Shown piece by piece: positions 1 through 7,092 of a DNA stretch of 64,000 nt. A program made the translations under genes and the position numbers. The stretch comes from Bradyrhizobium sp. OK095 (GTDB lineage Bacteria > Pseudomonadota > Alphaproteobacteria > Rhizobiales > Xanthobacteraceae), in assembly GCF_900109945.1 (NCBI RefSeq), contig NZ_FOBX01000013.1:151002-215001 (forward strand), in the 5' to 3' direction. Positions within the stretch are counted from its first letter, which is position 1; the number at the start of each line of letters is the position of its first letter. The notes under the pieces are model-generated. The model saw only the letters and a program-made list of their open reading frames with translations, was not told where the DNA came from and ran no database searches.

Positions 1-515
1 AACAGCAGGAATTCGGCGAAGGTCGGCGACACGAATTCCAGCGTCGGTTGCACCCATTCGACCTTCGGCAGTGGCAGGCTCGGCAGCCCGTCGGAGCCGC
101 CGACCATGGTTTGCAGATCTTTCCACAGGGCCAGCGGTCGATCGAAGACGTGCATCTTCTCCTTCAGTTGCGCGCCGAGCTCCGGCAGGTGCGAGCTCCA
201 CTCCATCGCGGGCACGGCGATCAGCGCGACGACGAAGGCGACCACCGTCGTCACCGCGATCACGATGAGCACGGCGCCGAGGGCGCGTGGCACCCGTCGT
301 CGCTCCAGGAAGGATGCAGCCGGCGACAGCATGGTGCCGGCGACGACGGCCATGACGACCGGGAGGAAGAACGCCTTGGCAAAATAGAGCACGGCGATTA
401 TGGCAATCAGAAGCAGGCCGGCGAGCGCAAAGGCGACGAACTCGGTGCGCCGGATCATCGGCGGCAGGTCGGCACGGCTGCCGGGGAGCGGATCGCCTTC
501 GCTGCTGCCGGACAT
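1..515 (-). CDS. AI-2E family transporter (PerM-like), C-terminus cut by window edge
   Basis: The reading frame begins at an ATG at 515 and runs off the left edge, giving about 171 residues. It has a short polar N-terminus, then two close hydrophobic segments (around residues 25-70, including AGLLLIAIIAVLYF and AFFLPVVMAVVAG), an ERRRVPRALG turn and a third membrane segment rich in V, I and A. This is the N-terminal pattern of the AI-2E/PerM permease family, whose members have about 8 membrane segments and roughly 350-400 residues. The substrate is unknown; the family name comes from one quorum-signal exporter, and most members are uncharacterised. It is transcribed away from the L,D-transpeptidase gene, with about 230 bp between the two starts. 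Family assignment is fairly sure, function is not. Confidence 0.8.
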   Translation of the reverse strand, partial: MSGSSEGDPLPGSRADLPPMIRRTEFVAFALAGLLLIAIIAVLYFAKAFFLPVVMAVVAGTMLSPAASFLERRRVPRALGAVLIVIAVTTVVAFVVALIAVPAMEWSSHLPELGAQLKEKMHVFDRPLALWKDLQTMVGGSDGLPSLPLPKVEWVQPTLEFVSPTFAEFLL

Positions 516-748
516 CAGACGTTCGCTGGGAAGGACGCGCACAATTTCTCTCCCGCACGGAGGTCTCCGGGCGCCCATTGGTCAACAGAGAACGGCGGAG
601 TGGCGTCAGAGTTCCATCGCGGCTTCGTGAAGCTGTGCTCGCTTGACTGTGACATCGCCGCCGCATTGCTCAGTGGAACTTGAGTCGGCTCATCTGCGTT
701 TGTTGGGAAGCCGCATCACCCTGATGCTCACATCCCACGGGGCAGCAC

Positions 749-1528
749 ATGACAAAGTTCTCTGCAGTCCGCCGCAGCTTCTCGCCGCGCGCCGTCACCG
801 CTTTTGCCTTCGCGACAGCATTGCTGACCGTGCCGTTCGCGGCACAGGCCCAGACGCTCGGCTATGCCCCGATGCAGCCGCAGGCCTATCCGCAAGACCA
901 GGCGACCTATTCGCAGGGCTATTCGGCTGAGCCAGCCGCCGACGAGGACGCTGCGCTGCCCGATCGGCTGCGCAAGCAGATCGTCAGCTTCGACCGCAGC
1001 GAGCCGGCCGGCACCATCGTGATCGATACCGGCAACACCTACCTTTACTACGTGCTCGGCGATGGCCGCGCGATCCGTTACGGCGTCGGCGTCGGCCGCG
1101 AAGGCTTCACCTGGGCAGGCGTGCAGAGCGTGACGCGCAAGGCCGAGTGGCCGGATTGGCATCCGCCGGCCGAGATGATCGCGCGCCAGCCCTATCTGCC
1201 GCGTTTCGTCGCCGGCGGCCCCGGCAATCCGCTCGGCGCACGCGCGATGTATCTCGGCTCCAGCGAATACCGCATCCACGGTACCAACGATCCCACCACC
1301 ATCGGCAAGTTCGTTTCCTCGGGCTGCATCCGCCTCACCAATGAGGACGTCAGCGATCTCTTCAGCCGCGTTAGCGTCGGTACCAAGGTCGTGGTGCTGC
1401 CGAAGAACGCGCCGATCATGGCCAGGGGAGGTGACAAGGGGAGCGATTCCTGGCGCAAGCGCCCGGCCGTGACGACGCTGCCTTCAGGCCGGCAGGCGCT
1501 GAACATCCCGACGTCGGCCGTGAACTAA
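749..1528 (+). CDS. L,D-transpeptidase (YkuD domain), periplasmic
   Basis: The 259-residue product starts with a positively charged stretch and a hydrophobic signal peptide, likely cleaved after AAQAQ near residue 35, so it acts in the periplasm. After a Q/Y/P-rich linker (about 36-65) comes a YkuD catalytic domain (about 88-220). It carries the signature HGTN at 177-180 and SSGCIR at 190-195, with Cys193 as the nucleophile. Enzymes of this family form 3-3 peptidoglycan crosslinks or attach outer-membrane proteins to peptidoglycan. The tail after about 220 is basic and low in complexity. It is followed 20 bp later by a DUF2865 gene on the same strand, so the two may be co-transcribed. Family identity is secure; crosslinking versus anchoring cannot be told from sequence. 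Confidence 0.93.
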   Translation: MTKFSAVRRSFSPRAVTAFAFATALLTVPFAAQAQTLGYAPMQPQAYPQDQATYSQGYSAEPAADEDAALPDRLRKQIVSFDRSEPAGTIVIDTGNTYLYYVLGDGRAIRYGVGVGREGFTWAGVQSVTRKAEWPDWHPPAEMIARQPYLPRFVAGGPGNPLGARAMYLGSSEYRIHGTNDPTTIGKFVSSGCIRLTNEDVSDLFSRVSVGTKVVVLPKNAPIMARGGDKGSDSWRKRPAVTTLPSGRQALNIPTSAVN

Positions 1529-1547
1529 AGAAGTTGAGTGAGGTCAC

Positions 1548-2201
1548 ATGAAGAGTCGTTCGATCGGCAAACTGGCTGGTAGCGCGGCGGCGTTCGTCGC
1601 CGTCGCCACCCTCGGCCTCGCGCTGACGCCCTCGGCACATGCGGAGGATTTCTTCTCGGCTTTGTTCGGTGGCTTTCGTGCCCGGCCCGCGCCGGAGGTC
1701 CGCATGCCGTTCGCGAACGACGACATGCCGCGCTACGACACACCACGTCAGCGGGCTTCCTATGGCGGCGGCACCGCTTATTGCGTGCGCGGTTGCGACG
1801 GTCGCTACTTCCCGGCGCAGGGAAACGATGCCGAGAGCAAGGCGCAATCCTGCAAGAGCTTCTGCCCGACGTCGGAGACCTCGCTGGTCTATGGCAGCAA
1901 TATCGACGATGCCACGACGGACAGGGGGAAATCCTATTCCGAGCTGCCGAACGCGTTCCGCTATCGCAACGAGATCGTCGCGGGCTGCACCTGCAATGGC
2001 AAGGACTCCGTCGGGCTCGCCCAGGTCAAGGCCGAGGACGACCCCACCTTGCGCAAGGGCGACATCGTCGCGGGCAGCGATGGCCTCGTCGTCGCCAGCC
2101 GCAACGCCAACGATCGCCGCGGTGTCGCGATGAATTTTTCGCCGCTGCCGGAGTCGATCCGCGCAAAATTCCGTCAGGTGCCGGTGGTGGCGAAGGAGTA
2201 G
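1548..2201 (+). CDS. DUF2865 domain-containing secreted protein
   Basis: This is a 217-residue protein with an N-terminal signal peptide (basic start, hydrophobic 10-28, cleavage near SAHAED). The mature part holds about six cysteines in pairs (CVRGC, CKSFC, CTC) that could form disulfides in the periplasm. The arrangement matches DUF2865, a family widespread in Rhizobiales with no known biochemical role. The ATG lies 20 bp after the stop of the L,D-transpeptidase gene, which suggests a shared transcript and possibly a cell-envelope role. The C-terminal region (about 170-217) is basic and lacks membrane segments. I recognise the family, not a function. Confidence 0.85.
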   Translation: MKSRSIGKLAGSAAAFVAVATLGLALTPSAHAEDFFSALFGGFRARPAPEVRMPFANDDMPRYDTPRQRASYGGGTAYCVRGCDGRYFPAQGNDAESKAQSCKSFCPTSETSLVYGSNIDDATTDRGKSYSELPNAFRYRNEIVAGCTCNGKDSVGLAQVKAEDDPTLRKGDIVAGSDGLVVASRNANDRRGVAMNFSPLPESIRAKFRQVPVVAKE

Positions 2202-2210
2202 GGCGCCTCC

Positions 2211-4304
2211 CTACGCCGCGCGTATCTTGCCCAGGAAGTCGCTGACCTGCTGACCGAGCTGGCGGCTCTGCGTCTCCAGCGTTTCCGAGGCCTGCTTGAC
2301 GTTATCAGCCGCACCGGCCGCGGTGTCGGCATCTGCCTTCACGCCGGTGATGTTGTCCGAGACGTTCTTGGTGCCCTGCGCCGCATATTGCGTGCTGCGG
2401 GTGATCTCCTGCGTCGCCGCGCCTTGCTCCTGCACGGCGGCAGCGATGGCGGTGGCGACTTCGTTGACTTCGCCGATGATGCCGCCGATCGCCTGGATGG
2501 CGTTGATGGCATCGCCGGCGACCCGCTGGATATCGGCGATCTGCTCGGAGATTTCTTCGGTCGCCTTCGCGGTCTGGCTCGCCAGCGACTTCACCTCGGA
2601 GGCCACTACGGCAAATCCACGCCCCGCTTCGCCCGCGCGTGCCGCCTCGATCGTGGCGTTCAGCGCCAGCAGATTGGTCTGCGCCGCAATCGTGTTGATC
2701 AGGCCGACCACCTCGCCGATGCGTCCCGCCGACCGCGCCAGCCCCTGGACGGTGCCGTCGGTCTCGCGAGCCTGGTCGACGGCGCGGCTGGCGATACCCG
2801 CGGCATGGGCAGCCTGCTGACTGATGTCGTTGATCGAGGCGGAGAGCTCCTCGGCGGCGGCAGCAACGCTCTCGACGCTGGTGGAGGCGTCGTTGGACGC
2901 CTTGCCCGCGATCTCGACGCGTTCATTGGTCTGGCGCGACACGGCAGAGAGGTCGCCCGAGGTCTTGCGCATCTCGCCGGACGCATCGCTCAGCTCGCCC
3001 AGCGACTTGTGCACCACGCCCTCGAACTCGCCGACATAGCTCTCGATCGCGCGCTGGCGCGCGGCGGCGCCGGCATTGCGCTCGCGCTCCTGCTCCTCGA
3101 TCTTGAGTTTGTCGATCGCCTGCTGCTTGAAGGTTTCAAGCGCGCCGGCGAGCGAGCCGATCTCGTCCTGGCGGTCGAGATAGCCGCTGTCGACGCCGAG
3201 ATCGCCGCCGGCGACCTTGAGCATCGCGTCGCGAATCCGGTGCAGCGGCGTGATCACGCGGCGGCTGACCGCCAGCATCGCAGCTCCGGTCAACACGATC
3301 GCGGCCACGAGCAGAGCCAACTGGACGAGCAAGGATTGGAGCGCGCCGGCGCGCTGGTTGGCGGCGTGTTCCCCGGCAGCGGCGAGCGCAGCGTCAGCGA
3401 GCCTGATTGCACTCGCCATGCGGCTGACTGAGTAGGGACTCCACTGATTGGCCGTCATCGACGGCTTCTCGCCCTTGGCGACCGTCGCGATGATTCCATC
3501 GCGTGTGTCGGTATATTGCGGGTCGAAATAGACCGACTTGGCTTCGCTCATGGCGGCGGAGAGCGCGGGCGGGAGTTGCATGCCGGTTGCGGCAAGCTCG
3601 ATCGCACTCCAGGCGGCATCGGTTGCACCGACGAATTTCGTGAAGGCGAGCTGAGCGTCAGGCGCGATCTTGCCGCTGCTCAATGCGTTGCCGACGATGA
3701 CAGAGGATTCACCGGCGTTCTGGCGCAGCAGCCAGGCCATCTGCTTGATCATCAGCAGCTGGTCGATGGTGGCGTCCTGATGGTTGACGCTCGCCGCCAG
3801 CACCGGTGACAGCTTTTCGAGGATGGTCATCAGCCCGTCCTCGCTCTCGAGATATTCCTTGGCGAGCGCCGCGCGGCGCGAGGCTTTTGGCTTGGCGACC
3901 TCGGTCCAGAACTCGGCCTGTTGCGCCAGCAGCGCCTTGTTGAGGCGGGCCAGATCGGAAACGATCGCGTCGCGCTGCGGGATATCAATCGAAGGAAGGA
4001 TGTCGATCGCGCGGGCCAGCGCCGGCATCAGCTCGTCGCGGATGCCGCGGATATATTTTTCGATCTCGGCATCAACCTGGACGTCGCTGGTCAGCTGCCG
4101 GTTGGTGGTTGAGCGGTCGGCGCGGATGTTGGCCATTGTCTTGAAGACATCGGCGGACGCCGCTGCGATTGCCACGATACGGTTGGCCTGCTGCAATCGG
4201 GTATACGAACTCCACGCGTTGAGCGAGAAACCGATGACGACGATGAGTGCAGTGGAAGAGATCACCGCCTTCAGCAGCGTGGATACGGACAGGCGATTGA
4301 GCAT
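2211..4304 (-). CDS. Methyl-accepting chemotaxis protein, 697 aa (paralog A)
   Basis: This is a transmembrane chemoreceptor. The first membrane helix is at about residues 10-30, followed by a mostly helical periplasmic ligand domain of about 290 residues. The second membrane helix (around 325-347) leads into a HAMP linker containing ITPLHRIRDAML and GDLGV. The cytoplasmic signalling coiled coil (about 430-690) includes the conserved hairpin tip with QTNLLALNATIEAARAGE. No CheR-binding pentapeptide is visible at the C-terminus. It ends 9 bp from the convergent DUF2865 stop. Upstream lie a 16-bp perfect inverted repeat and an element shared with the neighbouring paralog. The two proteins have equal length and differ mainly in the ligand domain, so they probably sense different compounds. 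Confidence 0.95.
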   Translation of the reverse strand: MLNRLSVSTLLKAVISSTALIVVIGFSLNAWSSYTRLQQANRIVAIAAASADVFKTMANIRADRSTTNRQLTSDVQVDAEIEKYIRGIRDELMPALARAIDILPSIDIPQRDAIVSDLARLNKALLAQQAEFWTEVAKPKASRRAALAKEYLESEDGLMTILEKLSPVLAASVNHQDATIDQLLMIKQMAWLLRQNAGESSVIVGNALSSGKIAPDAQLAFTKFVGATDAAWSAIELAATGMQLPPALSAAMSEAKSVYFDPQYTDTRDGIIATVAKGEKPSMTANQWSPYSVSRMASAIRLADAALAAAGEHAANQRAGALQSLLVQLALLVAAIVLTGAAMLAVSRRVITPLHRIRDAMLKVAGGDLGVDSGYLDRQDEIGSLAGALETFKQQAIDKLKIEEQERERNAGAAARQRAIESYVGEFEGVVHKSLGELSDASGEMRKTSGDLSAVSRQTNERVEIAGKASNDASTSVESVAAAAEELSASINDISQQAAHAAGIASRAVDQARETDGTVQGLARSAGRIGEVVGLINTIAAQTNLLALNATIEAARAGEAGRGFAVVASEVKSLASQTAKATEEISEQIADIQRVAGDAINAIQAIGGIIGEVNEVATAIAAAVQEQGAATQEITRSTQYAAQGTKNVSDNITGVKADADTAAGAADNVKQASETLETQSRQLGQQVSDFLGKIRAA

Positions 4305-4321
4305 CGGACACCCCGGTACGC

Positions 4322-4369
4322 GTTTCGAAGTTCGTGGCCCCGAACGGCAGCCCCCACGAACTTCGAAAC
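4322..4369. repeat. Perfect 16-bp inverted repeat in the leader of chemoreceptor A
   Basis: GTTTCGAAGTTCGTGG at 4322-4337 is matched exactly by its reverse complement at 4354-4369, with a 16-nt spacer. It lies between the shared upstream element (4431-4469) and the start codon at 4304, so if that element is a promoter the repeat is transcribed in the 5' leader. No U-run follows it, so it is not an ordinary terminator. Confidence 0.75.
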
Positions 4370-4430
4370 CAAGGGATGCGCGCGATGAACGCGCCTGCCT
4401 TAAGGCAAGCGCTCGAAGCGCATTTGGCCT

Positions 4431-4469
4431 GAAAAGGGTAAAAACTTAGACAGTGTTCTTGCCGTATAA
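4431..4469 (-). promoter_or_regulatory. Conserved 39-bp upstream element of chemoreceptor A
   Basis: Read on the minus strand, this stretch (TTATACGGC, then GAAC, CTAA and TTTACCCTTTTC) aligns with 6730-6769 upstream of the paralog with only one length change. Most surrounding intergenic sequence is not conserved between the two genes. It sits about 125 nt before the start codon. It may be a promoter or an activator site; I do not recognise a standard sigma consensus. Confidence 0.45.
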
Positions 4470-4482
4470 TTTGCCGTATAAT
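4459..4482. repeat. Tandem duplication of a 12-bp unit
   Basis: TTGCCGTATAAT occurs twice head to tail (4459-4470 and 4471-4482). The first copy overlaps the conserved upstream element of chemoreceptor A, and the unit contains its CCGTATAA core. The paralogous upstream region has a single core. Confidence 0.7.
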
Positions 4483-4503
4483 TACGGGCGACGCCCCGCA
4501 ACT

Positions 4504-6597
4504 TTATGCTGCGCGAATCTTGCCGAGGAAGTCACTGACCTCATGGCCGAGCTGGCGGCTCTGCGTCTCCAGCATCTCGGAGGCATGCTTGACGTTGTCG
4601 GCCGCGGCCGCGGCGGCGTCCGCATTGGCCTTCACGCCGGTGATGTTGTCCGTGACGTTCTTGGTGCCCTGCGCGGCGAACTGGGTGCTGCGGGTGATCT
4701 CCTGGGTCGCCGCGCCCTGCTCCTGCACGGCGGCGGCGATTGCGGTCGCGACCTCGTTCACTTCGCCGATGATGCCGCCGATGGTCTGGATCGCGTTGAT
4801 GGCGTCGCCCGCGACCTTCTGGATGTCGGCGATCTGCTCGGAGATCTCTTCCGTCGCCTTCGCGGTCTGGCTCGCCAGTGACTTCACCTCCGAGGCCACC
4901 ACGGCAAAGCCGCGACCGGCTTCGCCGGCGCGCGCGGCTTCGATCGTGGCGTTGAGCGCCAGCAAATTGGTCTGCTGCGCGATGGTGTTGATCAGGCCGA
5001 CGACCTCGCCGATGCGGCCGGCCGACTTCTGCAATCCCTGCACGGTGCCGTCGGTCTCGCGCGCCTGGGTCACGGCGCGGCTGGCGATGCCTGCGGCATG
5101 CGCGGCCTGCTGGCTGATGTCGTTGATCGAGGCGGAGAGTTCCTCGGCGGCCGCGGCGACACTATCGACGCTCATGGACGCGTCGTTCGAAGCCTTGCCG
5201 GCCGTCTGGACCCGGTCATTGGTCTGACGCGACACGTTTGAGAGATCGCCTGAGGTCTTGCGCATCTCGCCGGATGCTTCGCTCAATTCGCCGAGCGTCT
5301 TGCGCACCGCGCCCTCGAACTCCCCGACATAGGATTCGATCGCGCGCTGGCGCGCGGAGGCGCCGACATTGCGCTCGCGCTCGTGCTCCTCGATCTTGAG
5401 CTTGTCGGTCGCCTGCTGCTTGAAAGTTTCCAGTGCGCCGGCAAGCGCGCCGATCTCGTCCTGGCGATCGAGATAGCCGCTGTCGACGGCGAGATCACCG
5501 CCGGCGACCTTCAGCATGGCATCGCGGATGGTGTTGAGCGGGGTGATGACGCGGCGGCTGACCAGCATGATGGCACCGGCGGCAAGCCCGATCGCGAGCG
5601 CCAGCAGCACGAGCTGCACGATCAGCGCGCGCTGAGCTGCGTCGCGTTGGTCCAGCGTATGGCCCTTGGCGGCATCCAGTGCGCTCTCGGCCACGGCAAC
5701 CGCGCTGGAAAGGCGTCCCACCGTGACCGGGGTCCACTGGTTCGCTGTCATTTCAGCCTTTTCGCCGTTGGCGAGCGTGTTGGCGAGGCGATCACGAAGC
5801 GCCAGATATTGCGATTCGAAATAGGCGGTCTTGGCGGCGGCCATGGCTGACGACAGCGCCGGCGGCAGTTGCATGCCGGACGTCGACAATTCCAGCGCCT
5901 GCCACATCGCGGTCGTTCCGCCGACGAATTGGCTATAGGCGAGACGGGCCTCCGGCGTGATGCGGCCGGCGTTGAGACCGGTCGAGACGATCAGCGACGC
6001 TTCGCCCGCGGTATTGCGGAGCAGCCAGGCGTTCTGCTTGATCGAGAGCAACTGGTCGATCGCCGCGTCCTGGTGGTTGACGGTTGCGGCCAGAACGTTC
6101 GAGAGCCTGTCCAGCGTCTCGAGCAGGCCTTGCGTCGTCTCCATGTATTCCTTCGGCAGGCCCGCGCGGCGCTGGCCCTTCGGCTTGGCCACATCTTCCC
6201 AAAACTGCTTCTGCTGCTCGCTCGCCGATTTGTACAGACGCGCGAGCTCCGGCACCAACGTGCTCGACTGCGGAAATTCCATGGCGGGCAGCAGCTCCAG
6301 CGCGCGTGCCATCGCCGGCATCTCGGCGTCCCGGATCGCGCGCAGATATTTCTCGATCTCGGAATCCATCGGCTCGGTCGAGTTGAGAAGCCGGTTGGTC
6401 GTCGAGCGGTCTGTGCGCAGATTGTGCATCGCCTTGAACAGATCGGCGGAGGCGTCCGCAATCTGCGAGATGCGGTTGGCGGTCTTCAGGCGCCCCCAGG
6501 ACTCGTAGGCGGTGAGCGAGAGCGCGATCACCACACAGACCGATGTGATCGCGATCACCGCCTTCAGCAGCGCGGATACGGTCAAACGATTCAACAT
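4504..6597 (-). CDS. Methyl-accepting chemotaxis protein, 697 aa (paralog B)
   Basis: This is the second chemoreceptor, the same length as its downstream neighbour. It has a membrane helix near 10-30, a helical periplasmic sensor domain to about 325, a second helix (LVLLALAIGLAAGAIML), a HAMP domain (ITPLNTIRDAML, GDLAV) and the MCP signalling domain with QTNLLALNATIEAARAGE at the tip. The HAMP and signalling halves are nearly identical to paralog A, while the sensor halves have diverged. That fits a tandem duplication followed by change in ligand specificity or recent gene conversion of the signalling half. No cognate che genes lie in the window, so both receptors must work with arrays encoded elsewhere. 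The ligand is unknown. Confidence 0.95.
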   Translation of the reverse strand: MLNRLTVSALLKAVIAITSVCVVIALSLTAYESWGRLKTANRISQIADASADLFKAMHNLRTDRSTTNRLLNSTEPMDSEIEKYLRAIRDAEMPAMARALELLPAMEFPQSSTLVPELARLYKSASEQQKQFWEDVAKPKGQRRAGLPKEYMETTQGLLETLDRLSNVLAATVNHQDAAIDQLLSIKQNAWLLRNTAGEASLIVSTGLNAGRITPEARLAYSQFVGGTTAMWQALELSTSGMQLPPALSSAMAAAKTAYFESQYLALRDRLANTLANGEKAEMTANQWTPVTVGRLSSAVAVAESALDAAKGHTLDQRDAAQRALIVQLVLLALAIGLAAGAIMLVSRRVITPLNTIRDAMLKVAGGDLAVDSGYLDRQDEIGALAGALETFKQQATDKLKIEEHERERNVGASARQRAIESYVGEFEGAVRKTLGELSEASGEMRKTSGDLSNVSRQTNDRVQTAGKASNDASMSVDSVAAAAEELSASINDISQQAAHAAGIASRAVTQARETDGTVQGLQKSAGRIGEVVGLINTIAQQTNLLALNATIEAARAGEAGRGFAVVASEVKSLASQTAKATEEISEQIADIQKVAGDAINAIQTIGGIIGEVNEVATAIAAAVQEQGAATQEITRSTQFAAQGTKNVTDNITGVKANADAAAAAADNVKHASEMLETQSRQLGHEVSDFLGKIRAA

Positions 6598-6729
6598 CGA
6601 AGTTCCCCCAAAATTCCCAATTCAAAGTTCGCGAAGACGCCCGGCAACATCGACAAACGGGGGGCGCGGCAGTTCGGCAATGACATGCCGTTTGCGGCGC
6701 GGAGCCCAAACGGTTTCTGCATCTGAAAG

Positions 6730-6769
6730 GAAAAGGGTAAAGTTTTAGGCAGCGGTTCCAGCCGTATAA
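6730..6769 (-). promoter_or_regulatory. Conserved 40-bp upstream element of chemoreceptor B
   Basis: This is the minus-strand counterpart of 4431-4469: TTATACGGC, GAAC, CTAA and TTTACCCTTTTC in the same order. It lies about 130 nt before the ATG at 6597. A weaker inverted repeat (CAAACGG at 6654-6660 with its complement at 6688-6694) lies in the following leader. The role is inferred only from conservation and position. Confidence 0.45.
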
Positions 6770-6870
6770 GTACGGAAATACTAGAAGTTGCAGTGGGTTG
6801 CCTGAGTGGAACCTGCATGGGAGATGGACGTTAAGAGACCGGTAGCAATTTGCCTGAAGGGGGCCTTGCA

Positions 6871-7026
6871 ATGTTGGTCGGCGTACTCGTCACCTTTCTC
6901 GTCATCATCCTCGTGCTTTATCTCATCAACATGCTGCCGATGGACGGCCGCGCCAAGCAAATCGCGCGCGTAGTTGTCATCATCATCGGCATCGTGTCGT
7001 TGCTGAAATATCTCGCGGTGTTCTAG
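6871..7026 (+). CDS. Small membrane protein (51 aa), Thivi_2564-like
   Basis: A short ATG-to-TAG frame encodes 51 residues: a first hydrophobic helix (LVTFLVIILVLYLI), a short polar turn with MDGRAKQIAR, and a second helix (VVVIIIGIVSLL). Two-helix hairpin proteins of this size and turn sequence are common in Bradyrhizobium genomes, where they are named after Thivi_2564; their function is unknown. The codon use fits the surrounding genes and the reading frame is intact. It is divergent from chemoreceptor B and convergent with malate synthase, whose terminator follows its stop. I rate it a real gene mainly because of its clean helix-turn-helix membrane design. Confidence 0.65.
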   Translation: MLVGVLVTFLVIILVLYLINMLPMDGRAKQIARVVVIIIGIVSLLKYLAVF

Positions 7027-7042
7027 CGGGCTGCTGCTCAAA

Positions 7043-7070
7043 CAAAAAAGCCCCGGCGCGAGCCGGGGCT
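7043..7070 (-). terminator. Rho-independent terminator of malate synthase G
   Basis: A 9-bp stem (AGCCCCGGC at 7049-7057 with GCCGGGGCT at 7062-7070) has a 4-nt loop. On the minus strand it is followed by a T-run (TTTTTG), 22 bp past the stop of the malate synthase gene. Confidence 0.85.
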
Positions 7071-7092
7071 TTCGGTGTTCGAATGATCGCAA

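Noticed and set aside
2388..3431. A 347-codon frame opposite chemoreceptor A
   Set aside because: A shadow of the receptor's highly conserved signalling domain; a matching shadow occurs opposite paralog B, as expected.
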